In this document: piece by piece, positions 12,601 through 23,998 of the stretch | Numbering within the stretch: the first letter of the stretch is position 1 | Layout of the letters: each line of letters begins with the position of its first letter | Assembly (NCBI GenBank): GCA_029721515.1 | Contig: CM056551.1 | Location: 28,630,437-28,694,436 of the forward strand | Direction of reading: 5' to 3' | Length of the DNA stretch: 64,000 bases | From: Synanceia verrucosa | Taxonomy: Eukaryota; Chordata; Actinopteri; Perciformes; Synanceiidae | Translations under genes and position numbers: made by a program | Notes under the pieces: generated by a model | Seen by the model: only the letters and a program-made list of their open reading frames with translations | Databases searched by the model: none | Told to the model about the DNA's origin: nothing

Positions 12601-15600
12601 TCCACTTCCTGCTTTGATCTCTGTGGCGTATACCGTCTCTTCATGCTCCGACTACATCTCCCAGAAGCCCTAAAATTACTCACAGTATGTGTGAGACCAT
12701 GATCTGCCGAAAAAAAAACCCACTTTGACGTATTATTACGTCGATGGCACTCAAGCGTCAAGCGTTCACGTTGAAATACATCAAAGGCACTCAAAGTTAA
12801 TAAAGAGTTTATTAAGAAAAACTTGATTTTTGATGTGAAGCAAGTCCAGCTTGAGACTGACCATCAAACTACTTAACCACTCAAGTAAAAGTACAAAGGC
12901 ATGAGCATTTAAGCTATTAAATTTCTTAAACTTATCAGATTTGTATCTTTATCAGCAGACACAAATATAAAAGTGGTGTTGAGCCATCCCTAAATGAAAG
13001 CATGTGAACACAACATGCATGTTTGCACCTAAAAATGATCACATTGCACCATCTTTAATGACTCTTTTACTCACCTAGCTCACATACGATGGCGATGGCT
13101 GCACGGACCATGCGGTCTCTCTCCTGAAGTCCATCAGTGCCCACGGCGATTAGAGAGTTCGCAACAGAGGAGGGGAACAGCATCGCATTGACAGTGATAA
13201 TCTACAGAGGAGGGGGAGATAAGATAAACCTTTATTTGTCTCACAATGGAGAAATTTTCAAATTTTCATTAAGAGTCCACACATATCAAGGCAGGAAAAA
13301 CAAATCCAGTGTTTTTACATAATCACACTTTACGATCTAAGACGTGATGACAGATATTTATTTTATGATAAGAGGCTTTATGTCATGGAATGAACATGGG
13401 GGGGGTTGTGTTACTGCCTGGATCACCATCAGTTCCTGAAACCAGACCCTGACTCTGCGTGTGTGTGTAGAAGGTTTACAGTAAACTACAGAAAGGGCTA
13501 TAAATAACCTCGCCTGCAGACTCGTGCAAAGCGTCCACACACTGACACTGCTGCTGATCTTTCTGGTAGCGCTGAGGCTGAGTGTTTCTTAGCAATCTGA
13601 CAGTGACAGCGGGGGAATGGAAATGAACAACAAGTACATGAGGTCTTACCTTTCGGACTAGCCTCAGAGCCTGAGTCCTCTCGCCCTCATTGCTCTGCTG
13701 GATGTCGATGCATCTAAACGAGCACACAAGCATAATCAGTTCATTTTTTACTACAGCCAGGAGAGAGCAGTGTGACTGAAGCACAGCGCTTCCAAGGTGA
13801 ACAGATTACTTCCTGTGAAGAGAAACTCTGTTTGACCCAGAAAATGAACATTCATCCACCTGACTGGGCAGAGCAGGATCTCACCTTGCGATCAAATAGT
13901 CCACCTGTAGTTTGAGGACCTTTTGCAGCACAGCAGTGTCTCTAATGAGGTAACGGAGCGCCCGCAACCCAGCAGCACGCACTTCCTTAGCTTCATTCAG
14001 TAGAGCTAGTCGCAGACTAGAGGGTGAAAAGCAAACACTTAGCAAAACAGACATCACGTTAGATTTACAGACTATTGCTACTCCAGTATGAGTTCTAATT
14101 CCTGCAGTTTCTCAAATGAGAAAAACCATCAAATTAATGTTCCAGATGCAAAACACTCCAGCTGATCTGCCACAGGACCTGACAAACACACCGATTCACT
14201 TGCAGGAAAAACAAGCCAGTTAAGTGAAAATAAAGCACATGACGGTAAAGTGCATGGTGTACAAAGAGGGATGACTGGTTGCTAACAACACTTACCAAAT
14301 GATGATTTCTTCGTATGTAAACCCAAAGTTTTCCTCGCGGTGGTTAATGCTGCATAGCAGCTGTGACACAGAGACAGAAGACATAAATGGATTTATTCGT
14401 ACGAGGAATGCATCAACACAGCTTTGGTTAAGGATAACAGTGGAACTAAAGCTCTGGCATGACACCCTCCTTCACCTGAGGAGCTCACTGTCGAACGAAG
14501 TGACTTCCCTGCAGGAGCCATGCAGGTGTGTTTGTTGTGTGTTTCCACCTGTGTGTTACATGCTGACTTGTTTGGCAACTGCATAGTGATGGAGGATGTA
14601 ATCACACTCACGTTGGGGCAACACATGTACAGGTCCAGTAATGGGAGCAGCTTAAGTCACGTCCACCACTTATTGTTAATATATGTGTTGGATATATGAA
14701 AACAGAAAGTAAGTGATATATTCTGCTGTATTCTCTTCCTTTTTTCTGTACTCTACCACGCATGAACCAACACTTTTAGCAGTTCCCTCACCATCATTAA
14801 CACACACACACACACACAGCTGCTGTGTACAACATTCAAACTCTATGTACACAAAAGTAGTTCATTATAAAAAGCAATAAGCCTTCAGCGACAGTCTGTG
14901 TCAACCAGCGGGCCAAAGCTAACAACACAGACGAAAACTCATTATATGCACAGAGCAATGAGCTCCTTGGGCAAAGGATGCTGCCGTTTTGGAGCTGCCA
15001 CCTTTCTCATAGGCACCCTGAGGCAGCGAGGAGTGGTTCAGTCTAAACCCGCTTGTTTTTTTGGTGCGACTTCTCCTGTGTTATAAACCACAGTGGAAAG
15101 CAGGAGGCAAGACGGAGCGTGATGGTATCTGTGATGATGATGATGATGATGAGAGGTATGGTGGGTAGGGGGATGTTTTAAACCAGCTGTGATGTCAGAG
15201 CTCAAGCAGGCAAAGGAGGCGGGGAGAGGGACACTCTCTGGGGGGGGATTAGGTCACCCTCGCTGTCCTGGAACCCTTATAAGGAATCAGAGGCATGGTG
15301 TACGCACACACTCAGCATGGCTACTACCAGCCTGCTGTAAACAAGAGATAGGTGTTCGCCCCTCAGTCTTAGCCCAGTTTACTGAAGGCCAGCACTCATC
15401 GCCTGCACGGCCACTAAATACTGGTCTAAACATGTCCGTGACCACCTGATCTGGTTTAAGGCGACAGCGGAAAATCAGCAAACATCTGGGCAGGAACCAG
15501 TGGCGAAGGCTGTGTAAATGGCTTTGACATTTCTCAGCGAGCAAAAATAATGTCTGTGAGTCCCCCCCCCTCCTCATACTTTCAGTTCTGCAAGTCATCT

Positions 15601-18100
15601 CATCTACTCATTTTCTACACACTGTTATTCCTGTTCAAAATAACAGGAAGGCTTGAAACTATGCAAGCATGTGTTGGATGGAAGGCAGAAAAAAACACCC
15701 TGGAGAGGCCAGTCGTCCATCACAAGACTGAGGAAAACACTCACATCCACCACATGTGAAAATAAATACTGTTTAAAAAACTGTCTATCCACACTAAAAC
15801 TCCAAAACAATAAGAAACTTACTACACTAATTCTCTCTTTTTTCATTTGTAAACATCCATATTCACAGATCAGCTTTGACTCTGCATTTTAAATTTCCTG
15901 CTCTGATGCCTCCTACTGTCTATAATCACCTGTTTTATGTTCCAGTTTACCTGCACACATCACTCAGAATCTACCTGGAGATGTTTGCTTTTACTAACAA
16001 CAATGCAGCGCAAAACCATTTAGAGTTACAGCACAAATCACTCCCATTTACACAAACTAATAAAGTATGAAAAGTAAAGACTAGAAATGTCAAGTTCCAC
16101 AGTCAAAGTGTGGCTCTTGATACACATTATGTTAGAGCATCTTCCCATCCCCAGAGCTCCTGTTACATTCACTGTCAGCATCACAATGACAGCGAGGCAG
16201 CAACACCCAGGAGGAGTGGATCAAGGAGAGGTTAGTGGTGACACTACTGAGGAGGGGGAGCACAGCACAGCTCATCAGTCTGCACCGATATAGCTGAGCA
16301 GTGAGTCCTGAGAAGCTTCATGTTTGACTCTGGGGCTTTCGTGTTGGTTTAGGAACTAATTATCAGCACTGTCAACACCAACCAGATCAACAGAAACAAC
16401 AGCAGGGTAAAAGCATCCTAACTTGGCAGCATTACCTTTATGAAGTTGTTCAGGTGGCCCAGTTTTCGCATGTTACTGACTCCGTGCGGTTTGGCCACAT
16501 TTTGAAGAATTTCACGGAAGTTTTCCGACGGCTCTGCCAGAGAAAAACAGAGAAACACAATGTAACTAAGAAAAGCATTAAGACATATTGCCATAATATC
16601 AGAGTTATGACCTGTTTACGTTTACAAGATGCAGGAAGGAAGTTGAGTTGTTTAAACTAACTTAGTGTGTACAGTCAAAACAAGGTCTAGACAGTAAAAG
16701 CAAAACCTGAGTGGGTATGTTTTACAGTTCCTTTCAATCATTTCTGTCATACTCAGTGTTACTCACAGAAGACAGGTGTTATCTTAAAACAGACTATTCT
16801 CTTCCACAAAAATGCATTTCAACAAAAAGAACAAATGCAGCAAAAACTATGAACATAGCCGCTTAATAGACGGCATACAATAGTTTCTCCTCAGCTATAA
16901 ATACACCAGATTTACACAGAATATTGTTTCAAAACAATAAATTAACTCAAGAAATACCATCTATGAGCTTCACAATAGTGATATTAGATTTGATCAATGA
17001 TGGGACTCTATGTCTCTTGCAAATGGATTTTTTGGGTTAGTTTGATGTCTCCTATGTAGGAATGCATATGCTATAAAACCAGTGGATATGCAAATGTTGG
17101 GCTTCTTGAACACTTGACACAGGCATGGTTTAATATTCTGCTTTAAGATTGTACATAACGCTGCTATAATATTGTGCACACACACACACACACACACTCA
17201 CACACACACACACACACTGACATGAACTCAAACGTTTTGATGAATCAGCTCACAGATAAAGCCACCATTATGAAGGGAGTTCATACCATGCCAGTGGGTT
17301 GAAATACTGTATTTATCTGGGTGCACAATGTCCCACAGTTACATTATAAAATCACTGGGTGCACGGGTCACAAAGAGTGGGACAGAGAGACGCTGCTGCA
17401 CATAAACAAGTGGTATTATGTGCTGCTGCTGCTGCAGTAAATCTGACCAACTGTGTATCAGTGGAAAAACCACCCTGCGCTGCCTAAATGCTACTCAGCT
17501 AACACTTGATACTCAATCCCTCGCACAACAAATGATGACCAATGCATGACTACAGCACTTATGGTTGGTCGGCTAAATAACAGGCTATCAAGCCCACTCA
17601 CACCAATCAAAACAACAGAGCGTCGTCATGGCTGGTTAGCTGAGGCAGCTAGCTAAGGCTAACTCGAGCTAGTTAGTTAGCTCGCCGCCGCCTGTTATTA
17701 TGATTTCGCTAGCGATGTTATTACACGAAACAGGAAGGGACGAAATGCCGGCAGCTGTGGCAGGACAAGTGCACGGGCTAACTGGGGTTTGGTCTTGGTT
17801 TCTGGTGTTTCCAGAGGAGCTGCTCATCCATTTTGAACAATAATCGCTTTCAGGGTGATGTGATGTAGCTCTGCTTACCTCTGGTCAGATCCAGCGGTAC
17901 GTTTTCTTCCCCGCTGTCATTCCGACCTGTCAAAAACACACGCAGAGGACACGGTGATCGATCACGACGGGGCCACAACGTGCCTGAGGAAATCTATTTT
18001 TGCAATATGCCTCAATCACGGACGACGCCGGGTCGAGTTTTTCATGCTTACCTCGCATCCGAAGACTCCGGATAGGACGGCCGCGGAAGCTGGCCGCCAT
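648..18100 (-). CDS. rictor: Rictor, rapamycin-insensitive scaffold of mTORC2
   Basis: Rictor is the defining scaffold subunit of mTOR complex 2, which phosphorylates AKT, SGK and PKC. I read 37 exons in continuous phase giving 1728 residues (human about 1708). Exons, N- to C-terminal: 18052-18100, 17879-17926, 16436-16533, 14296-14360, 13885-14016, 13650-13713, 13075-13201, 11979-12148, 11584-11651, 11196-11263, 10718-10800, 10189-10276, 9775-9865, 9624-9690, 9430-9510, 9228-9328, 8968-9133, 8546-8647, 7772-7818, 7562-7697, 7262-7461, 7043-7169, 6778-6942, 5152-5228, 4987-5065, 4790-4899, 4617-4704, 4441-4533, 4257-4363, 3917-4146, 2743-3838, 1811-2070, 1499-1705, 1268-1420, 1055-1178, 814-952, 648-728. 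The helical-repeat N-terminal two thirds matches the family closely. The large exon 2743-3838 holds the disordered phosphosite region: RNRTVTEPSV places Thr1130 at the position of human Thr1135, and the GSK3-type Ser/Thr stretch follows. A poly-Gly run in this exon is extra. The start ATG (AAACATGG) has a strong context; an in-frame upstream ATG at 18118 is less likely to be used. Confidence 0.98.
5305..5812. mobile_element. MITE with CAGGGTTC ends, copy 1 (rictor intron)
   Basis: A 508-base AT-rich segment begins CAGGGTTC and ends GAACCCTG, so its tips are inverted repeats. It is flanked on both sides by TAATC, a 5-bp target duplication. It carries repeated phrases such as 'ttaagacc' and no open frame of note. 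A second copy of the same family, also with a 5-bp duplication, lies at 36728-37261. The tips recall hAT-like elements, but the 5-bp duplication is not the usual 8 bp, so I leave the superfamily open. The insertion lies in the large intron between rictor exons at 6778 and 5228. Confidence 0.75.
5880..6515. mobile_element. Putative degenerate DNA-transposon remnant in rictor intron
   Basis: This GC-richer patch inside an AT-rich rictor intron begins near ACTCCGTAAAG and ends near TCCGTAGCTACGGAGTCGG. The outer segments are loosely inverted copies of each other built on an ACTCCGTA/TACGGAGT core. No transposase reading frame remains. The base composition and the imperfect terminal symmetry are the only support, so the boundaries are approximate. 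Confidence 0.35.
8311..8507 (-). mobile_element. TTAA-type MITE, truncated copy D
   Basis: The segment starts TTAACTCTTTGAGTGC and then follows the internal sequence of the family described at 57035-57481, but stops after the phrase 'gatcaaagcaggaa', so one end is missing. It sits in the rictor intron between exons 8546-8647 and 7772-7818, and its truncated end lies only 38 bases past the 5' splice site of exon 8546-8647. No coding capacity. The strand given is relative to the copy at 12374. Confidence 0.7.
12374..12800 (+). mobile_element. TTAA-type MITE, full-length copy A
   Basis: A 427-base element with ends TTAACTCTTTGAGTGCC and GGCACTCAAAGTTAA, forming terminal inverted repeats of about 15 bp next to TTAA. 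TTAA target duplication is the hallmark of piggyBac-type elements, so this is probably a piggyBac-like non-autonomous element; no transposase is present. Three more copies lie at 8311, 57035 and 59996. This copy is in the rictor intron between exons 13075-13201 and 11979-12148. Confidence 0.8.
13213..13310 (+). repeat. LINE-type 3' tail fragment
   Basis: The phrase 'gataagataaacctttattt...tcacaatgga gaaattt' resembles the 3' tail shared by many dispersed teleost non-LTR retrotransposon copies. Only the tail is present, as is usual for 5'-truncated insertions. It lies just 12 bases upstream (in rictor transcription sense) of the exon at 13075-13201. The family was not determined. Confidence 0.45.
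17177..17217. repeat. (CA)n microsatellite
   Basis: About 20 CA dinucleotides, interrupted by one T substitution, in rictor intron 2. Smaller CA tracts occur near 8082-8098 and 14804-14818, and a GAT tract near 15132-15153. Simple sequence without other features. Confidence 0.9.
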
Positions 18101-18260
18101 GTTTCCAGGAACATACACAACACCGGAAACTTCGCGGGGTCTCGCGAGAAAAGGACAAACGGGAGTTGTCGCGACACAGCCGCAGCAGACCTCCCACAGA
18201 CCTGAGATCAGATGGATCCTCCTTAATCCGCCTCTAATCCTATCAGATTTAAAAGCATAA
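18101..18260 (-). promoter_or_regulatory. rictor promoter region with TCTCGCGAGA and ETS-like site
   Basis: Directly upstream of the rictor start codon the sequence becomes CpG-rich. It contains a perfect palindrome TCTCGCGAGA at 18140-18149, a core element known from CpG-island promoters of housekeeping genes, and an ETS-like CCGGAAAC at 18123-18130. Both lie within 50 bases of the ATG, so the 5' UTR is probably very short or the sites lie just downstream of the start of transcription. No TATA box is visible. The role is inferred from motif and position. Confidence 0.6.
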
Positions 18261-20085
18261 ATCTGACCTGGCGACAGTTTTATGGTCAGCGAAGAGGCAG
18301 CCCAGCCCCGGAGAGTTTATTTCTACAGTGACATTTAAAATAGAGGTCAAAACCAACACCAACAAACCAATCATGAAATTTATGGATATTTAATGTTGAT
18401 AAAAAAAATCACAGTAATTCTGAAAAATTCCAGTTTTAAATTTATACAAAATAAGTGAATGGAATGAACCATTCACTCATTCATTCAATTCGAGTTATTG
18501 ACCTGTTTAATGCAATAAATGCAGATGATGACATTTTTTCCCCCAAACTAAATATATCAACCACTGTATGTATATACTGATTTATATACATAATATACAC
18601 ATGCAGATACAGGTAATGGATATACCGAAATGATCCACGATTCTAATGTGTGTCACAGTCATTATTCATCAATTTCATAATAACGGTCTGTAGGACTACA
18701 GGAACATTTAAATAAGGTTAATCTATTTACTTATTTTACATTATATTCAATGAATACCTGAATCCTTATTTCAAAAGTAATGTTATGTAAAAGCACAGAA
18801 TAATCAGTTGGCAATAGTAAATTTTCCTATGTAAAATCACAGTGACTATAACTGTCAAATAAAATACAGTGGAATAATAACTACAATACATTCCTCCCTA
18901 ACTCAAGTAGTCTTTTGGACTAACTCATAACTTGTGGACATATTTACCTCCATCGGAGTTTGTTGGTGGTAGAGAAGAAATCTGAAGGTGAAAAGTTTTA
19001 AATGAAATAAAGGACAGGATAACATATCATTCATAGAGGATTGTCATGGAGTAAAAATAACAAAAAGCAAACAGAATAAGATTCAGAGGCTAGTATTTGT
19101 GGAGAAGTATCATGCTGGATTCAATTAGGTGACACGTTTGAGATTTCAGGGTTTCAACAGGGAAACCACCATGGCAGCAGCTGATGTTAATAATGATGTG
19201 ATCCACTAGGTGTCACCTAAACATTACACCACGTTAAATAGAAATCATTAGGAAAGGCATTATGAGATGTTTTCTTTTGATCATTTACACATTTAACTTT
19301 CTTTACTTGCCTGGGTTAAACACACTTTAAACCACTTTAAATTAGGGTTGTCGCAATAACAGATATTCATTCAACCATTTCTCCTTCGGAAAGAAAAGAA
19401 ATTCATATTATATATTTACAAGACATGACTTACTCCTGTCTGACTGTTACCCTCTGTCATTAATTTCTTCATACAAACCTTCACTGAAATCTGCCTATAG
19501 AGAGAAAAAAATACTGACGATCACCTTGGGTGAATGGTTTCCTCTGCAAAGCAAGAATCAGCAGTTCCCAGTTGATATGCGTACAATGTGACATTTAACA
19601 CTGATTGATTAAAATAATTAATTTGGTAAAATGATATACAAATACGCATAGTGACGTTCAAGGAGAAGCGATGGAGCTCACAAAGACTAGAGCATTTAAA
19701 AATGAAAGCTTCAGAAACTTTTGCTGAGTGTGCTTATTGATAATATTCAAACCTTTGACATTCATCAACCACCAACCATTAAGATCCAGAGCATTAAATG
19801 ATGATACTAGATTACTAGAATCATCACTGACTGGAAATAGAGAGGAAAATTTAACTTTCCAGCTGTAATATATTGAGACAATGAAAACACAACTTTATAG
19901 TATATTGGAATTATTTTAATCATTTAATTAAAGCACTCTGGGGAAATAAAATTATTCAAGGTCCTCATGGGTGGTCAGTACTGCCCTGATATACATATTG
20001 CACCAGCAATGGTTAAAAGTGACACCACAACTTATAGCGACCAGCATGTGCTTAACCCAGAAACAGTGAAATCTGTATGATTCTC
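18261..20085. other. Intergenic: c5orf34 3' flank to rictor promoter
   Basis: About 1.8 kb of AT-rich sequence between the c5orf34 stop codon and the rictor promoter; both genes run leftward. I see no exon, structured RNA or clear transposon here. It presumably includes the c5orf34 3' UTR, whose end I could not fix. Confidence 0.6.
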
Positions 20086-22872
20086 TCAGGTCTCAGTGGC
20101 TGCAGCTATGAGCACATCAATGTCCTGTATGGCTTTGGATGTTTTCTGAAGAGCCTCAGCGATGCAGTTCTCCTTCACCGCTTCATGACTCACGTCTTCT
20201 GCAGGACTACCTTCCAGTTTCACACACCTGCTCTCACTTTTTAGCAGGTGGTTGTTCTCCAGCAGAACTGGGCACAGCAAGTTAACGAGCATGCGTGATC
20301 CTCCTCTGCATTACCTACAATATGTACAGTGACAGCACATGTAGACTACCAGCTGAGGTGATCTGTAATACACTGATGTCCACAGCTCCTTAGGTTTAAG
20401 GATACAGTTGAATCGTTTTATCTTCTCCAGCTCTGCAGCAACAAGATCTGACCTAAATGGAAATTGAATAATATTTACATCCAATTACTGATAAAATACC
20501 AAAGAAGCGATCAGAGAAAGAGAACTCACCGGCTTTCTGTTGTCTGTGTGACATTCATATGCTGCTCAACAGATACAACTTTCAACAGATTTTCAATCCT
20601 TGCTGGTTTAGAAAAATGTCTCCCCTGCAAAAAATATAATAATGTAGATGCTTGAATAAGAAATACTGTAGATATCATCACTTAATATCAGCAGGGACTA
20701 CTTCTTTGACCTCTTGCAAGCAGCTGGGTGTGGCAGGGAGCTTCAGTGATTGTTTGGCCTCATTGTAGGAAGTGAGTATCCTGTAAAACAGTGATGTGAT
20801 TAGTCAGGAGCTGATGAAATCTGACTGTGAGAGTGGCTCACCTGCTGGCCCGACGAACAATAGAGCACACAGAGTACAGCTGTCCAGGTACGTCAGGTGG
20901 GAGGTTGTTTAGATGGTATGTTACCTCTTTCACCTGTGATACAGATGATCGATTGATTGATTTTGGATTTTAGCTCCAAATAAAAGGATATCATGCTGCT
21001 TTATGACAGTTATGATGAGAGATTTACCTGTCCTGACTGGAGATCAGGTTTGTGATGGGTAAAATATGTGTTCAGCACACCGTTAGACCGCATGACTGAC
21101 CCATCTCCTGGAGAAACCTCTACGACTGAGACAGCTCCACTCAGTATCCTACACAGGTAAACACACAGGTACAACAAAGCTGTGGTATCCCTTCAGTTAA
21201 TGAAAGACATGACATCACAATCTCATATTCATATTCAAAATGCTCAAACACAAATTGCCAACTACCACTAAGGTCTTTGTTAATCCTGGGAATGCAACCT
21301 GATCATCATGAGACAAACACAGCTGAGCTTTATTGTGAAGGAGGCTGCTAAATTTTACAGGTGTCCCTCAGACTCCCCTAGTAGTTGTCTCCAGGACAGT
21401 CCAGACAACCCATTCACTCATAAGTGAGCATTTTAGATATTGATATTTAGATATATTTAGTGTGTTGTTGTTTTCTGTATTATAATTTGCACACGCAACT
21501 GCAAGTCAAGTAGGACAATAGAGTGAAATACACCTACCTGTAAGTGACTCCTTGGCACCACATCACTTTTACCAGCTCTGTTGGAAGATCTTGGTCTGGA
21601 TGTTCCTTTTTGGCCAGGGGGTCTCTAACCTTCCACCTTAAAAAAGAAATGCTTATATCAGTCAGTGACCATTGTTAAATAGTGCTCTACATGTCTGCTG
21701 TCACTCAAGTCAACCTGTGCCAGTGAGGTAATGGGCAGGCGAGAGGCAGCGCCTGAGGAAGGTGAGACCTCATGTCTGATGGCTGTATTCTCTCACTGGT
21801 TCCGTCCACTCTGTCATCTTTGGGTTTAGAGCCACGAGCCATCCACAGATGGCGAGCCAAGGAGAGAGGGTAGCACCAGATGGGAGGAACGGCGCAGCAG
21901 GAGTGATGCTGGTCCACCGTGGTGGATTGGTACATCTCCTCAGGCTGGTAAGGGAAATAAAATGTTTACTCACAGCTGTGATATAAGCAGAGGGGTATTA
22001 CCAGGAAGTGTTACCTTTGGCTGAGCAGCGCTGATAATCCCAGGAGAGCATGATCTTGATCTAACAGACTCATTCCTTCTGCTTCCTCGTCCTTGATGAA
22101 CAACCTTCTTCTCATTGTGCTGCTGACCACCAGGGCTGCTGTTGCTGAAAACCTCCATGCTGCGGCGCTGATTCTGAGTCCGACTGAGGCTGCATGTGAA
22201 CTCAACGGAGAATCCTTCCCCTGAGGGCGACAGCATCAACACAGCTCGATCCCCCTCTGACCTGATGACGGTCTCGCCTCCAGGTCCAAACTCAGCATCG
22301 CAGGAAGTCCACTCAGGCCACTTCACATCTGTGTCAATGCTGACAAAAGGCTGCAGGAGGAAAAGCAAAACAATGCAAATATTATTACCTAAACATATTC
22401 TACATGACTAATAATGGGCTAGGAAACAGATCTTGGTACCTTCTTGCGGTTAACAGGGATGAGCTCCTCTGGCAGATACGGTCGACTTGCATGTTTATTC
22501 CTAAATGTCAATGCAGCCACCATAGCCTCCTATAAAGTGACAGAACAACTTTAAATAGAGAGTTGAGAATAATGCAGAAAACAACCAGACTGTGGACATT
22601 TATCTCAGCTTGAGAGGCACAAACTGGGACTGACTAAAGTTTAAAGAAACGCTGATACTTCATGTTTGCACCTTGTAAGTGCTGATGGTGAACCTTGTCC
22701 TTTGTCGGACTCTCTCAGTGGGCCGCAGAGGGTGTCCGAACGGGTCTGTGGGCTTTTCCAGCATGAATTCACAGCCACACGGTGACATTTGTAACCGGGC
22801 TCCGTTTCCGTAGCGAACATCTACCGACTCATCCTCATACATGATCATCAAGCTGACACTGCTGGTTTCCAT
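20086..22872 (-). CDS. c5orf34: C5orf34-like conserved protein, shortened form
   Basis: Homologue of vertebrate C5orf34, a protein without an established biochemical role. Eleven exons in phase give 520 residues: 22672-22872, 22440-22529, 22015-22350, 21715-21944, 21538-21636, 21028-21148, 20842-20933, 20711-20780, 20530-20624, 20406-20452, 20086-20267. The N-terminal module (YEDESVDVRYGNGARLQMSP, then RTRFTISTYK) and the C-terminal helix (LQKTSKAIQDIDVL) align well with the human protein as I recall it. The middle block (IWCYPLSLARHLW; PHWHR; VMWCQGVTYR; NNLPPDVPG) is also recognisable. The human protein is about 638 residues. The shortfall sits after the segment ILTSYNEAKQSLKLP, where roughly 100 residues of the human C-terminal region have no counterpart; the intron there (20625-20710) is too short to hide them. 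The donor of exon 20711-20780 is weak, and a site nine bases further on would also keep phase. An unspliced upstream reading frame continues past the ATG, but the ATG at 22872 follows an acceptor-like CAG and matches the family start. Confidence 0.93.
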
Positions 22873-23040
22873 CGTTAACCTGCAAACGAGACTCAACACG
22901 ATATTTAAAGGGGACCGAACAGTTCTGGACCGTCCAAAAACCGTTCCTATTTTGGAGGCGCCGAAACTCAAAACAAGGTGACGCGCCGTTGACGTCATCA
23001 AGTGGCGACGTTGGGCACGCCGGGCCGGAAGTGCCATTTT
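22873..23040 (-). promoter_or_regulatory. c5orf34 promoter region with CRE and ETS sites
   Basis: A GC-rich patch just upstream of c5orf34 contains a perfect cAMP-response palindrome TGACGTCA (22990-22997) and a consensus ETS site CCGGAAGTG (23025-23033). Beyond 23040 the sequence turns abruptly to T-rich and AT-rich DNA. rnf34 starts in the opposite direction 1.1 kb away, so this may serve c5orf34 alone or both. Function is inferred from motifs. Confidence 0.55.
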
Positions 23041-23998
23041 ATTTTTTTTATTTTTTAAATTGAGAAACAATGAATATGTATACAATAAATCAAATGTAGG
23101 GAAAGTGAAAAAAATAACTGTTACCGTTTATTATTTAGAGTTTGGAGTTTTCAATAGAAGTGATACATGTTAAAAAATAACAAGTACAAAACTAAAGTAT
23201 AAAAGGAGAGCCTAAAGATTTAGGCCATATCATTATATGGATATCATATACATATTATATTATAATATATTATATTTCATTGTTGTATTTAATTTTACTT
23301 TTTATTATTCATTTATTATTTGTAAAAAATGTATTCAAATAAATCTTACCTTTCTTGAGAAAATGCTGTGCATGATAAAATTGTATAATTTTTAAAGGAA
23401 AACCTCACTAATTTAATTTATAGTGCGATATTTGTGAGTCAATAGCCAAACTTTTGTTCAAAGAATATTTTTAGCAAAGTTACTTCGAAATATGGAATGA
23501 CTCAGGGCTTTGTGATTATTATTCAACAGGGAACAAAATATTTCAAACATATGTATTTAATGATTTAATGATGAGAAAAATAGTAACAAGAAAAGAGCGA
23601 GAAGAGGAGGCATGGCTTTTGATCAGCACTAACCAGCATAAACAGGCTGATATTATACATATTACATACTGGAATCAAAATAACAACCTCTAGGTTGTTT
23701 AACTGTAAAATTACAGTTTATATAACAGGTGACATCCCCAAACCTCCACAGAATCCTAAATGGTAGAAACAGCCCAATCCAGTGTTGGTGAAGCAGACAA
23801 ATCTCAATTCTACATTAGATCTGTAGAGGGCAGCAGAACATGTCGCCTGCTGCAGCACACAGCAGCTCTGGTCTCTGGTTTCTGCTCTCGTCGCCCTCAT
23901 CACATCAGACGCATTCAGGCACATAAAGAAGTGATGCTCCATGTTGCAATGTTTGCACCGTCAGTCTCCTCTTTCATAGTCGACACGCCAAAGCTGCA
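23041..23998. other. c5orf34-rnf34 intergenic region and rnf34 5' flank
   Basis: The first 650 bases are very AT-rich and show nothing. From about 23750 composition becomes balanced and probably includes the rnf34 promoter and 5' UTR. A CTCF-like core 'tagagggcagcag' occurs at 23822-23834. The plus-strand open frame crossing 23760-24002 ends at the rnf34 start and has no domain. This interval is the joint between two blocks that lie on different human chromosomes. Confidence 0.5.
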
